In this document: positions 37,816-50,670 of the stretch, in pieces | Numbering within the stretch: the first letter of the stretch is position 1 | How the letters are laid out: the number at the start of each line of letters is the position of its first letter | DNA from: Chaetorhynchus papuensis | Taxonomy: Eukaryota; Chordata; Aves; Passeriformes; Rhipiduridae | Assembly: GCA_013396525.1 (NCBI GenBank) | Contig: VWYX01000784.1 | Coordinates: forward strand, 244,281-308,280 | DNA length: 64,000 nt | Direction of reading: 5' to 3' | Notes under the pieces: model-generated | Database searches by the model: none | Told to the model about the DNA's origin: nothing | The model's input: only the letters and a program-made list of their open reading frames with translations | Translations under genes and position numbers: made by a program

Positions 37816-39346
37816 CTAACGAGGTTTCTCCATCCAGTCCAGGAGGATGTCCAGCTCCCCCAGGGACTTCATGGCTGCAGATGTGACATTCAGCTGCAAC
37901 GATGGAAAGGAAAGAGCTGTAAGCAGAGACCGTCAGCACAACCCAACATAAAGGGAATTTAAATATAAATTTAAATGGTGTTAATTACCAGACCCAGACA
38001 CCAACTCACCCCTTCGTAGTTTGCAAGTATTTGCTTGAATTTCTCCGTGGATTCCTCCCCACACATGCAATTATTCTGCTCACGCTGGAAACATAAGATT
38101 AATTCATTAGTCTGGGTAGTTAATTTTTAAAAATGAGATTTCCGTTTCTAATTTTGCTGGGCATCATAGGCTGAGGTGTTGTGGAACTGTGGGAAAGGCT
38201 GCAGGTCCCTAAATCAGACTGGTGACCTGGCAGACTCGGGGACAGGATAAATATTGGTCCTGGGGACCAATGGGGGAGTTTGCTGGTGAGATAGAAAACC
38301 TCTCAGAGGACAGAACACTCTCCACATCACTCTGCTTTGTGCTCTCGTTAAAACCATTTCTATAAACAGAGACTTTGCAGCTTTACAGAGCTCTCAGCTC
38401 GGTTCACACATGAAATAGTAACAGAAGAAGCTCCACTGGAGCAGTGCCCAAGACTCACACACTGCCCGAGCTTCCTCCTCACGCTGAGGAAGGAGTTGGC
38501 GATGCTGCTGATCTTCCTGTTCACAAACGAGTCCTCGGTCCTGCAGTGCTTGAAAACCTTGTCCACGTAGAAGGTGAAGAGGTGGTGAGTGATGCAGCAT
38601 CTGTCTGAAGACTTAAGAAATGAATTTAGTGACTAAAAGGCGCTTCCGAAGGGGTGTAACTGCAGTGACTCTCCGGGATAGAGCATCTCTGACAGGAAGC
38701 CTGTTGTAGCTGAGCACAGCAGGACAGGCTGACTCAGACAAAGCTTCTTCAGTGGTGCTTGATTGAAGCTGATAAAATACATGGGAAATCATTTTAGGCT
38801 GATTTTCCAGGAGATCCATCCTCAGCAAGTCTCACGAAATAAAACCAGCTGATTTTGCAGCTGGATGGCAGAGGCTGAGACCCGGAGCAGCGGCCCTTGT
38901 CCTGTGCTTTGGGGTGTGAGAAAGCTGAAAAATACTGATTTATGACAGACTGCACTTCCCAAGGTCACATTCACCTGCTTTGGGATCCCCTGAGGGCTCC
39001 CCAGCCGGGGCCACCTACCTTAACCTTGTGTAGGGACTGTGGGTGGGACAGGATGCTCAGGGTCCGGATGGGGTCCCTGGATTGCTGCAGGGAGGACAGA
39101 GATGGGCATGGAGCTGCTGCCTCTGGAGAGGCTTTGGGAGCTGCCAAGGGCTCCCCCAGCTCCCCAAGAGCCTGGGGAAATACTCACAATATTGGCTTTA
39201 ATTGCTGTGAAGCCAGCCCTGACCTCTGCCATGCTCATGGAAACCCTGCAGGCTCCAAAGTGGAAGATTTTGTCCCCGGCTGTCGGCATCAGATTCACCC
39301 AGCAGGACACGGAGAGGAGGCAGAGAAACGAGGGGGATCCTCTCAT
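37816..39346 (-). CDS. IL19: IL-20-subfamily cytokine (IL19/IL20-like)
   Basis: Five phase-0 exons on the minus strand: 39346–39188, 39084–39019, 38611–38459, 38084–38010 and 37893–37816, giving 176 residues, the usual size for IL-19 and IL-20. A hydrophobic signal (about 1–24) precedes FHFGACRVSMSMAEVRAGF (helix A), DRCCITHHLFTFYVDKVFKH, KISSIANSFLSVRRKL, CMCGEES and a last helix with MKSLGELDILLDWMEK. The cysteine pattern CC…C…CxC is that of the IL-20 subfamily. These secreted helical cytokines signal through IL-20R complexes to STAT3 in epithelia. IL19 versus IL20 orthology cannot be settled by eye; birds usually label the single copy IL19. An upstream non-coding exon is likely, because an acceptor (CTCGCAG) lies nine bases before the ATG and a donor lies at 39947. 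It is transcribed away from IL10, as in mammals. Confidence 0.93.
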
Positions 39347-39940
39347 GTCAGCTGCCTGCGAGACCGGCCCAAGGAAGAGAATATTCCTCATTATTTTCCT
39401 AATTAACACAACTGTGTTAATTCCATATGAATCCAACTGAAAATATGGATCCATACGAAAATAAAAACACATTTTATGTAAAACTTGTACATCTGTGTTA
39501 AAAACCCTGCACTGCCTTGTATCTCTCACCCATTTCTTTTTTGCTCCCCTGGAGCAAGAGAAAAAAAATCAAATAAAGTCAAATATTGAACAGAAGAGCT
39601 CAAAAAGCAAAGGAAAGCTAAATAAAACATCAGTTTAAAATGCATCTAAATAAACAGTTATTCTGAAAAAACATTATCAGAAAAATAAATACAGTGAAAT
39701 TAAATTTTTTAGTCTACTGACACAGAAGCAGCAGGAGGTGCTGAAAGGAGCAGATCCCAAAGTCTGATCCCAAAATAAAGTGTTCGCCCTCTGGAACAGC
39801 AGAAGTCAAACACAAGTTCTGTTAGCACTGAAAATTAAGGTTATTAATGAAAAAACATTTCAGAGAAATTATGGGAATATTACATTACAGGAATACAAGG
39901 AAATACCCAAAAGGACATAGAGCAAAAGGATAAATTCAGT

Positions 39941-40018
39941 ATCTTACCTTGTCCTTCAGCGTGGGTTCACCTCTCCCACCTCTGTCTGACCTGGAGGGCT
40001 CCGAAGGAGTTTTTATCC
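39941..40018 (-). promoter_or_regulatory. IL19/20-like promoter and leader-exon donor (inferred)
   Basis: On the minus strand GGATAAAAACTCC (TATA-like, near 40017–40005) is followed by TTCGGAGCCCTCC and, about 60 bases further, by a strong donor GACAAG|GTAAGAT (GT at 39947–39946). This would make a short non-coding exon spliced to the start-codon exon. Inference from spacing. Confidence 0.5.
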
Positions 40019-43000
40019 TGGCACCAGGAGGAAATAACTCTTGGATTGACTTTTGGGATTTTTCTTGCTTTTCCCAGCACACATTTCCCTCTGTAATTTG
40101 CTGCATTAATGAGCTGGTGCAAGGGACCAGCTCCCTCTCCCACAGGTGTTTCCCTCACCTACGGAGGCGGGAACTCCTGGCACCGCTGCCTGGGTTTTCT
40201 TTTGGGAACAGGGATGTGACCGAAGGAGGGACCTTCCTGTGGGGACACGTCCCCAAAACTCCCCAGCGTGGAGCAAAGCTGGCAACCCCCTCCTGGAGAG
40301 GGGCTGTTCCCAGCTCACCACAGAGGTGCTGGGATGGGGGGAGCTCAGAGGCATCGCCCTGTGGGCCCAGCACCCCAAAAATCTGGCAGTGGACCCAGGA
40401 GAAGTGGTGAAACCAAGCCCAGAGCTTTCCTCCATCACTGTCCTGGCACAAGTGGCCTTCCCCCACCACTTTCAGGAGATCCTGGTCCCAAATTCAAGGA
40501 ATCCTTCTCCCCAGGTTCAGGGAATCCTGCTCCCAGTCTCCTCAAGGGCTGGCCACTTCTCCATCCCATGTCCCCAGTGTTGGAAACTCACAGAAACACG
40601 AGGTCAGGGATTTTGGAGGACACAGTCCCACCCTGCTGGCAGAAGAAGTGGTTTCCAGGGTCACAGGTGATTTAGGTGTTCATTATTCACAGTCCAAAGC
40701 TGCCACCCTGCAGGACAGAAATGTCACCGACACTTTCCAAAGTCCCCCAGCCCAGCGGCGCAGTGACACCCGTGACCATCCCGAGCTTTAATTGCTGATG
40801 CAGCCCAGCTCCTCGAGCAGAGCAGGCACATTTCAGCTCCCCAGGGATCCAGGGTTTGCCAGCTGGGGCCCACTGTCCCAGGGATGTGGCGGTGCTGCTG
40901 CAAACCCCACATCCCTGTGCTGCTGGTTCCAAGGATGGTTTGGTGGTTCCTGCAGCCCCTTTGGAGGGAGCTTCGTTCAGTCTACAAACAAAAATGTGCA
41001 GCTGAACAAACTCCTTGGAATTTCTGGGACTAGGAGGGTTGGTCAGAGGGATTTAGGGGGCACTGGGGTGGCAAAGCTGCCCCTCTAATCCCAGAGGCAG
41101 CCTCTGAAGCGGGTTCCTGCCACAGCAGCAGCCCCAGCGTGCCCCTGTTGCAATGCAGGTTCACCTCGTGCCTGTGGGCCAGGGCCGTCCTGCACGGATC
41201 TGCTGGGTGACTGATTTATTTATTGATAACCAAGCTCAGTCTTGAGCGTAGATCTGTCACCAGGGGAGGACTAGGCAAATGGATTTTCTGCCCAGGCTAG
41301 TCAGGGTATTGCACACGGGATTGCTGAACCTGCCCCGAAAGCACCCACCGTGCCCCCCTCAGCCCACTGCGAGGCAGCCTGAGGGCAGGGCCCCGGCTGC
41401 AGCAGGTTGGGTTTGCCCTGGCTGAGGTGTTGGAGGGACCTGGGGCAGCACAGGGCTGTTAATCCCTGCCTTCCTCCCCCAATTCCCAGCTGCTGCCCGG
41501 AATTGCAGCAAAGGTTTCTCTGGGAGCAGAGGAAGTGGCAGCATTCCCTGGAGCCCGGTGCACACCCAGCCCGGGTGAGGAAACAGGGGAAGAGGCAGCG
41601 AGTTCTTACTTCATTATGTAAATGGCAGATGGCATGAAAGGATTTCTTTCTTTTCGGGTTGTTTTTCTCCTTTTGGTAACAGAACTGATGCCCAGGATGG
41701 GTCAGCCAAGTGCCAGAAGGCAAGAAAGAGACGAGGGTTAAAGGCTGCGGGGCAGCTGGAGGAGAGATGCTGGGATGATACAGGAACAGGGGGGAAATGT
41801 ATTATCGGGGTCCAGGGCCTCGTACAGATCTCTGCACGGGCCTGGCTGTGTCCCTCGGCCTCTCTGTCCTGTCACTGACCTTCAGCAAAGAAGAGGGAAC
41901 AGCAGGACCCTCAGCACAAGGGCAAGAAGGAGGGAAACCCCGTCGGGGTGGGGGACAACCCAGAGAGATTTTCATTTTTTGGGTTTTACTGTCTGTGATG
42001 TGGTGGTGATGGGGCACCCCGAGTGCTGGATGTGGGGGATGTCCAAAAGCCTCTCATTTCAGAGCAGATGGAGTGGAACCAGCAGGGTTCCTGCCCACCC
42101 TCACAGGGAAGGATTTCTTCCCAAAGTCCCATCTATCCCTGCCCTCTGCCAGTTTAGAGCCATCAGCACACGTTGGACCAAACCCAGATGGAAGCAAATC
42201 ACCCTGGCTTGGCTTTCCCCAGGCTGTCATCAACCTGCCAGCCACAGCAGCCTGAAAACACCCTCAATAAAACAGCAAATCATCCCTCTTTGGCTCTGGG
42301 AAGGAAGAGGGAAAGAAGAAAGAGGGATTTCTGCAACTCAGCGTTGTGACGCTGCAGATGAGCTCAGTAAAAAGGGAAGTGATCCCCGCAGGCGCTCTCG
42401 GAACTGTTCCACCTTTCGGGCACCGCAGCGCTGGGAACGCGGCAGGGAGAGCGCTCCTCTCCCCAGGAGCACTTCCAGGCAGTCCCAGCTGCCGGGGGAG
42501 GCCTCCTCCCTCGGGATTTCGTGGCAGGCACGTTGTGGCAGGGCACACCGGGAGCAGTTACGACCCAAATAACAAGCCAAGGCAGCAGAGAGGGTTGCGA
42601 GCCAGCTGCCCTCGTGCTCAGGAATTAAAGCTCAGCCCTGGGTGTCACCAACTCAGCTGAGAAGTCACCCGTGCAAAGCCCGTGGCGAGCAGCGCAGTCC
42701 CGCATCACACGGGCACAAAGGGGCCGAGTCGGGAGCAAAGGGAACAGCCCCGGTGCGGCTGGGACATAAACCTCGGGGGAAGGAGCCGCTTGGACCTCGC
42801 TGTGTCCCCGCAGCTCCCAACGCCGCGGGGACGATGCTCAGCCCGGCCAAGCACCGCTGTCACCGAGCAGCGGCACTGCCGAGGTGACAAAGCGTCTGCA
42901 GGGCAGCAGAAAGCACCGGGCTGCTGCAGACGGACCGCTCGGGGCAGTGACTGACGCAGGAGACGATCCTGGAGAGCCCGGGAGCGTGACAGGGACGCGA

Positions 43001-44570
43001 CACTGGCAGGGAACGCGACACTGACTCACCCCCGGCCGGTTCCGCTGGGAAACTCAGCTCCCAGCCCCGCTCCATCCCCTGTGCACCCCACTGGTGTTAC
43101 GGGGAGTCACTGCGGTCCTGATCCTGCCCTCACCCAACTCAATTCATCCCCAAGAATTCGTTTCAAATAATTCATTTCATCCTAAAAAAAAAAAAAAGGA
43201 AAGAGAAGTCCTTTAAAAAACTGTCATCGAGCTGCTCTGATCCGAAGCCGCCCCGCTCTCGAGCACCGGTCCCAGATCACGTTTAACATCAGGTTTCCAG
43301 TAAAGCGTTTCAGGGTGATTAGGCACCAGTTTCAATAGTGCCTTTCAATGCACTTTTTGTGCTCTAAGAAGTTCTGATAACACTCGACAGCCCAGCCTTG
43401 GTTTGACATTCTTTGTCATCGCCCCTATTTCACAGCAGCTTTAGGTAAGCCATCGTTTCAGATATGAGGCTGATAATGGTTTTTCTCAGGTCCCCAGAGC
43501 CGGAGAACCTGAGTGAGAGAAATGCTCCCAGAAATTTTAATAAAGGAAGAACTGAGCCTTAATAACAACATCCGGCAGCAATAGCTGGGCTCAGGAACCT
43601 TCCTGATCTCATTCAGGAAAAGAGCTGCGAAAACCGACTCAGCCACATGAAACAAAAAATGGTTACACCTGCCCTGATGATGCTGCCGCTCACCAAAACC
43701 CCTGTCAAAGAATCGTAATTCTATTTCCAGAGGCAGGAGGAAATGTTTCCACTCAGTTTTTACGCACTGGAGTAATTTCTTTGACACTCTCAGTGGTGTG
43801 ATTTGTGAGCCAGCCCTGCCCTCAGCCTGGCAGGTTGTTAATGGGAGGGTGAAATGCGGTGCTCAGCACCTTAAAAATCAAGACTTAATCGCCAAGAAAT
43901 CCCTGCCCCTCCAATCCAGAGCCAAAACCTCGTTTGAACGAGTGCTAGTCCGGCACGATGCTCCGGCGCTGACAGCAGGCGCTGACAGCAGCACCCTGCA
44001 GGTGCCGCCCCTGGTGTCATCCTTTCCGTGAGCTCGGCACCGACGTTTGCTCTCCGTGATGGAGACGCCCTCTGCCAGCCCTGAAAATCAGACTGCTCTC
44101 CTCTCTCTTAATTAGTGCAGCTCGTTATGGGCAGAAAGCCCGGCCAGGGCCAGCACCAGCCCTGCCTTTACCCACCCGCCCCGCAGTGCTGCTGACAGAA
44201 GTGAAAAAAAAATTGTTTTTCTCAGTAAACTCACCAAATGAGTCAGAAAACACCCAGTGAGGAGCTGCTGCCGGAGAGGTACAGCGTGTACCCTCTCCTC
44301 AGTCACGTTTCAAGCCACAACCACTTGAATAATTCTGAAAATCAAACACTGGGTTCTGCCTCTCAGGGAGCAACAGGCTGAGCGTGGGGAAATGGGATTT
44401 TTATCCAGCCAAGCTCCAAGAGACATCCAAAGCCCAGGGATCAAAATTCAGCTGCTTTCCAGGATTCTTCCCGAGAGGTTCACGGTGCCCAGGACCCTCA
44501 GCAGCTTTAGGATGGGCAGAGCAGCTCCTTTCCCAGCTCTGGGGGCCTCAGGGACTTTTGGAGAGCCTGG

Positions 44571-44817
44571 CACAATGTCCCTCACCCCTAAACAGTGTCC
44601 CTCACCCCTAAACAATGTCCCTCACCCCGAAACAATGTCCCTCACCCCTAAACAGTGTCCCTCACCCCTAAACAGTGTCCCTCACCCCTAAACAATGTCC
44701 CTCACCCTGAAACAATGTCCCTCACCCCTAAACAGTGTCCCTCACCCCTAAACAGTGTCCCTCACCCCTAAACAATGTCCCTCACCCCTAAACAGTGTCC
44801 CTCACCCCTAAACAATG
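44571..44817. repeat. 20-bp minisatellite, about 12 copies
   Basis: CTAAACARTGTCCCTCACCC repeats head to tail with A/G change at one site and few other differences. No spacers separate the units, so it is not a CRISPR-like array. Confidence 0.95.
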
Positions 44818-45046
44818 CCTGGATCCTCCTGATTTAGGGCACTGTCCGTGGTTGTCCCTCGGGGGCTCCTCCTGCCATTGTCACACACCAAGAGCCGGGC
44901 CCGGGCTGTCCCCAGGTGCAGCAGGAAGGGCACAGTGCCACCTCCCCCAGGGAGCATCTCCCCGGTGCTGGGGGTGCCCCTGGGCTCCCCCGACCTGTCC
45001 CAGCTCAGGGACACGTCCCAGGCGTGCGGGGCTGCACGTCCCAGCG

Positions 45047-45095
45047 ATGCCACCTCCTGTGCCACCTCCTGTGCCACCTCCTGTGCCACCTCCTG
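45047..45095. repeat. 12-bp tandem repeat GCCACCTCCTGT, 4 copies
   Basis: Four perfect or near-perfect units lie just upstream of a CTG microsatellite. Confidence 0.9.
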
Positions 45096-45137
45096 CCCGG
45101 AGCAGATGTGACACTCGCCCCGTGACTCACAGATGGC

Positions 45138-45138
<1 letters not shown>

Positions 45139-45176
<38 letters not shown>
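45139..45176. repeat. CTG trinucleotide repeat, about 12 units
   Basis: A perfect (CTG)n run; it gives false poly-Cys and poly-Ser frames on the two strands. Confidence 0.95.
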
Positions 45177-45794
45177 AGGACAGGATTTCACCCCGAGAGG
45201 GGAAAGAAATTGAAAAAAAAAAAAAAACCAACAAAAAAAAGGTGCTTTTCTGTTTTTCCCTCCACCTCGAAGATTCACCTCTGAGGAAGAGGAAAAGCGT
45301 GGTGGAGGATGTCGAGCATCGGCAGCTGTTCTACAGAAAATTCATTTAGTCACCAGGGTGGGGGGCATGGAAGGTTAGATAATTGTTTCCCCTGCTCTGG
45401 CAAAATGTGAGCTTGTATTTTGGTTATCACAAATGGCATCTTCCCCAAAGGGAAACGCATATTTCGGGCTTTTAGAGTCAAATAATACATCTCAAAAAGC
45501 TTTTTTTTCCAACTATCCAGCACTCAGGTTCCAGCTGCCACCTGTGTGTGCGTGTGGGCTCACCCAAAGTGCCCTGTGCCCAAACCCAGGCTGTTCATGC
45601 TCTGTGTGATGCCAAGGACCAGCCCACGAGGGCTCAACTCACCCCTGCCCAGTTCAGGGACAACTGGAGAATTAAATTGCCTGCGCCAGGGTCTGCTGGG
45701 ATTCCCATACCCATCACCCAGCTCTCACATTCCTCCCATCCTTATTTTCAGAGAGCTAAAAGCTGCTGTGACAGCAGAAGTCACACAGGGCACT

Positions 45795-45870
45795 TCACAG
45801 AAATGCACAATCTGCCAGGCTGGAAGAGACTTCCCGATCATCTAGGCCAAAAATCAGCCACAGCATCTCC
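45795..45870 (-). mobile_element. Old CR1-like fragment (tentative)
   Basis: CAGGCTGGAAGAGACTTCCC followed by GATCATCTAGGCC resembles the complement of a diverged CR1 3' end. Confidence 0.45.
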
Positions 45871-46758
45871 ATAACCACCCCTAAACCACATTCCCAAAAG
45901 CATCTTTTGCTGGAAAACCAGGCTTGGCCTGAGGCCAGAGCAGCCGATGGATCTGCCAGTCCCACACAGCAGCCGGGTTTGCCCCGAGGGTGAAATGTGC
46001 TGACGCTGCAGGCAATAAATGACACCTAATAAAGGAGAAACTGAGAGCTGGCTGATATCAGCCCCAGTTTTGAATGATCTGGGGAGCAAATGAATCAATC
46101 CAATAGCCACTCGGGTTCAGCTTTCACCAAAACCGAAAGCTGTGTTTCTGTAAATTCGCTGTGGATTCTGTACGCAACCGGCGCCGGGTTTCGGTTTTGG
46201 GTTAATATTGCCCCTCTCAATTTCACAACCCCACGGAGCCAAGGCTGCTTTCGGGATGGATGCACGTGAGCTCGGGGAGTTCTGCTCCAGCTCTGGCCCC
46301 GGGGCACAGGGAAATGGGCAGTATTTAAGCAAGGAAGGTCACAGCCACTCGGATTCCTTCCTTGTTTGATAACACATCCTGTGGCAAGGGGAAAATCCGG
46401 GGGAAGCGGGCACTGTTTGTTTGCCTCCAGGTGTAAATTCTTGGAAAATCACGCTCTGAGGCAAGGTTGATTTTGCCAGAGGCTCATCCTCTTGCCGGTT
46501 ATCCTGGGTAGCTCTGCCTGATGGGGAGCACCAGCTTGCCCTTGTGTCCCCTGAGCTCGGGGGAACACTGAAGGCTCTGGAAAATCATCCCCTCTCTGCA
46601 CAACCCCTTTCAGCCATCAATATAAACCAGGGGCACTGTGAGGATTCTGGGTCTCCATTTAACTTTATATTTTCAGCTGCCGGACACTCCCGAGGTGCAG
46701 GGATGAAGGGCCCGTCCCTCCTTTCCAGACAGCAGAGGAAGTTTGCTTCTGATCATTG

Positions 46759-46806
46759 TTTCTTCTTCTTCTTCTTCTTCTTCTTCTTCTTCTTCTTCTT
46801 CTTTTT
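46759..46806. repeat. CTT trinucleotide repeat
   Basis: A (TTC)n run of about 14 units followed by poly-T. It gives a false poly-Phe frame. Confidence 0.95.
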
Positions 46807-47127
46807 TACCTTCTTATTTTTAAACACCATTTTCAGTGAGGGGTTTTCCACCATTCATCTTCATCTTCCACTTCTCAGTTGCAGTCCTCAAAAGCGGCAG
46901 GGAGAGCAGTTACAAAACAGAGACATAAGTGCCTGATGCTGCTAATGAAGCAAATCTTCCTCAGACTTCCACAGAAAGATAAACCCCAGGGAAATTGTTG
47001 AGGAAGCTCAAGGAGAGCAGTGCTGAGCAGGAGTGGAGCTCAGATCCCATGGGGAGCAGCAGGATTTCAGGAATTGCTTTTCAGTGGCTGAACTCCACTG
47101 ATTTCATAATTCAATTTCAGCCCCCAT

Positions 47128-47198
47128 GGCTGGGGGTTGGAAATAAATGACCTTTACAGTCCATCCCAACTCAAACCACTCCATGATTCGGTGATTTC
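47128..47198 (+). mobile_element. CR1 LINE 3' tail fragment
   Basis: GACCTTTACAGTCCATCCCA followed by ACTCAAACCACTCCATGATTC is a diverged sense CR1 terminus. Confidence 0.75.
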
Positions 47199-48517
47199 CT
47201 TTGTCAGGAGAAGGAGGCTGGATGACCTGTTCCCTCCGTAAAAAAAACAGAGAGAACAGAAGAGGGATCTGAACACTTTCAAAAGCCTCTGAAACCTCTG
47301 AAAATCTCGTCTGGTGGATCATGTTTTGATCAAAAGAAACCACAGCAAAGCTTTTGGAGCAGAAAGACACAGTGGGAGCTCGTGGAAAACCCCCTGGCAG
47401 CACTGGGGGTCCCTCGAGCTCCGAGGGTGAGCCCCCATCCCCATCCCCGGCCAGCGCTGACCCGTGGTTTGTGGGCTGGCAAAGAAAACCCAGGATTTCC
47501 AAACCCTCCACACCAAAAACCACCCCAAAACCGCACGGTGTGAGTGGCCAGGCCACTGCTGGCTCCAGGGCCTGGTGCTGCTGCGGAAAGTGAGAGGAGC
47601 TGGCTCTGAAATTCACCCCCGGGTCACACGGAGCTTATCTGATTTCTCAACTCGTGATAAGGAGTTTCTGTCTTATGACCCCTCAGCACTATAAATAGGC
47701 TGGGTTTGTGTTATTGGTCAGAGTGTTGATGCTAAACCGTGACAAAGTCAAGATTCTCCAGAAGATCCACCCATCTTCCCCCCAAGTAATACCAGAAAAA
47801 AGAAACTCCTCAAAGCAGCACTTTTGCAATGAGCTGCTCAGGGCAGGAGTTGCTCAAAATTGCATCTGTAGAAGGTTCAAAACCAGCCCCAAAAGGCAGT
47901 GGAAGTGATGTTTGGGCAATGGATTATGTGTTCAGGGGGTTTTTTTTGCGTACTTCAGTTTCAGAGAGTTCCAGCTTAATTTAGATCACGTGGAAGTTCT
48001 GGACCTTCTAAGAACTTCTTATGTAATTCTCTCTCTTTGTCACATTAGAAATCACATTAAAGCCGTGATTAATTCATGATTAATAACCTATTTCTGGACA
48101 AGATAAACCCGTGACGTGGGTTAAATTTCCGAAGAGCAATTTGGGATTTACCTGTTGAGCTCGACGTGAGTCAGGCTCCACCAGGTTCCCACATGTGAAA
48201 TGTCCAACGTCACGCCTCGCCAGCAGGAAAAATTCTTGAAAAAAAAAAAAAGAAGCAGGGCACTTGATGGTTCACCAGGAACTGTTAGTCACCAGCACTG
48301 GGCTGCTGAGAGAGCAAATGCCAGCCCTTCAAATGCAGGGTGAAGGAAAGGCCACCAAGGCCCTACTTCCCCCGCCAGCGTCACCAGCAGCAGATCGTCC
48401 GGCTCTGAAGGGATGAGAAATGGGGAATTTCTGAAAAGGAAAGGAAGGAGAACACCACTGTGACAGCCTGGAAATGTAGGGGACCCTCCAAGGTATGTCT
48501 ACAATAGACAGTGCAGA

Positions 48518-48640
48518 AAATCACAGAGTCACAGATGACTGAGGTTGGAAAAGACCTCTGAGATCATCGAGTCCAACCTGTGACCACTTCCCAGGTCACC
48601 AGACCAGAGCCCTGAGGGCCACGTCCAGTCATTCCTTGGA
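48518..48640 (-). mobile_element. CR1 LINE 3' fragment
   Basis: Starts with AAAATCACAGAGTCACAGAT and GGTTGGAAAAGACCTCTGAG, typical of the complement of a CR1 end, and runs into the tandem array at 48640. Confidence 0.85.
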
Positions 48641-48735
48641 CCCCGCCAGGGATGGTGAAATCTCTCCAGGGATGATGAAACCCCTCCAGGGATGGTAAAG
48701 CCCCTCCAGGGATGGTAAAGCCCCTCCAGGGATGG
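48640..48735. repeat. 20-bp tandem array inside a CR1 copy, about 5 units
   Basis: Units like CCCCTCCAGGGATGGTAAAG follow the CR1 fragment directly. The phrase CCTCCAGGGATGGTGA is part of the CR1 body at this point, so the array looks like a local expansion of CR1 sequence. Confidence 0.8.
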
Positions 48736-50670
48736 TGATACAAAACCTTCCTCTGTCCAAAAGCAACGGCAGAGACCAAGATGACAAAATAAGTAAAAAA
48801 TTTGTCCCGTCAAACCTTGCCAAGATAAGAAAAGCCCCTTCAATTATCAGGGTCAGGTGCCACCCTGCTCCAGTGAGGGGACCCTGAGGACTTCTGACCC
48901 CAAGCCCTGCCCAGGACCATGTCCAGGACCATCCTTTCCTCATGGCACGCTGTGGGAGAAAGTGTGAAGTGTTTGCCCCCCGGCCTCTGTTCCAGTGCAG
49001 AAGCAGCGTTTGCTGCCCCGACGTTTCTCCTGAACTCTGCTCTCAGAAGTCTGTGGGAGGTGGGGTAAAACTGCACCGATGGCTTTTGAGTAACACATTC
49101 TCCTTCCTGAAATGATCTTCTTGGCAGAGATGAAAGCTGTTTCCTAAAGGTTCAGAGATCCACCCACGGCCCCCGGACACCCTTCAGGCAGAGGCGCTTT
49201 GTTCATTCATGAGCGCCCGGTGTAGTAGCGCACTCACCGCCTTTCCACAGCGCTAAGCACGGCTGACTCAGAGCGAAACTGCCCCGTCAAGATCTCTGAC
49301 GAGGCAGAGGAAACGCAGGTAAACACAGCAGAGAATCGCCCTGCGCAGGCCAGAGTTTCCTCTGCGGAACGGGCACGGCCGCCTGACGCTGCCGCCAGCC
49401 CCAAAACACAGCCCGGCGTTCCAAAACGGGGAGGAGGGAATTGCACAAGAGCCGGAGCGGCTCGGGGTGTCGGACGTGACCTCACGGACAGCCAGGGGTG
49501 CCTCGGAACGAGAGAAGAGTGGAAATGAGCGCTCAGCGCCCGGGCAGGGTGGAAGGAGGCTCCTGGAGCTGCGGGGCTGATCCGGCTCCTGCTGGTGCCA
49601 GGGCGCGTTCCCAAAGCCCCTCTGCGTTGAATCCCATAAAAACACCGGCAGCTAAACCCGCAGCTGAGGCTGAGCGGCCCCTCGGCTGCAGGGCAGTGCC
49701 TGGGGCTGCATCCTTCCCTGAGGGGAGCAGGATCAGCTCCAGGATTTGAGGATCGCGGGACCCACACAAACCATCCCCACGCATCGGCTTCCACGCCCCG
49801 ATGAAACTTCAGCAGCCACCCAGCCCTTGGCACTGAGGATTTATTGACCCCTGGCAGGTTCAAGTTGATGCAAAAGAAGCAAAAACATCTCCCCGTGTGG
49901 GATCCCAAGGAAAGGTGGGGTCCCACCTGTGGGAAGTGAGTTTAAGACTGGTTTTGTCCGAGCTTTCTGCCCTTCTCCTTTCAGATGGATTCTGCTGACA
50001 GGAAAAGCCCCACGGCTGTGTCAGAGCAGGGGAAGAAAAAGAGGCCACCAAAAACATGACCCAGGCCATGATTCAGCTGCACTGATGTCCCTGCAGTGGT
50101 TCCCCGGGAGCAGCTTCCCCATCGCCCCTGGAAACGGCAACACCAACAGAAAAAAAGGAAAACAAATCACAAAATCCCACACTTTCCCTGCCTCGGACTC
50201 TCCAGCTGCTGCTGTTTCATCCCCTTTGTTCTCACACATGTGCACGCCAACCATTCCTCTCCTGCCCCTAAAAATAAAATGAAAAACTCTCAGTGTGCAG
50301 GAACAAACAATTCTTTGCATTTTTCCAGCATTTTTTCCAGCAATAAATTCCCTCTCAGAGGTTTGCAAATTCAACTTGAAAGAAGATCAGTGCGATGCAG
50401 GAGATGAGAATTTGAAGGATTTGTTCCCTAATGGAGGGAGGCTTCCCTACTGGGAAGAACGAGCTTTTTTAAGATAACATGAGGGATTTCAAAGAAAACC
50501 TCCTGATTTCAGAAAAACTGAATTTATCTCCCTTCTAGCTTCCTGGGATGCCAAATTCCTGAATAAATAAGTGAAATCTTTATCCCAAGGAAGCGGGGGG
50601 TGTGGACTAAAATAGATATGGAAAGAGAGGAGAAAAGAGAGGGAAGAGGAAAATGCGAGACGTCACAGGA

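Noticed and set aside
43458..43787. 109-codon minus-strand frame considered as an IL20/IL24 relic
   Set aside because: Lacks the IL-20-subfamily cysteine pattern and the last-helix motif, and has no matching exons nearby.
44571..44817. Regular short repeats that could look like a CRISPR array
   Set aside because: Units are contiguous with no spacers, and this is a vertebrate genome; it is a minisatellite.
50021..50374. Minus-strand frame downstream of the orphan promoter motif as a lost cytokine exon
   Set aside because: No similarity to IL19/20/24 helices and no splice sites in the right phase.
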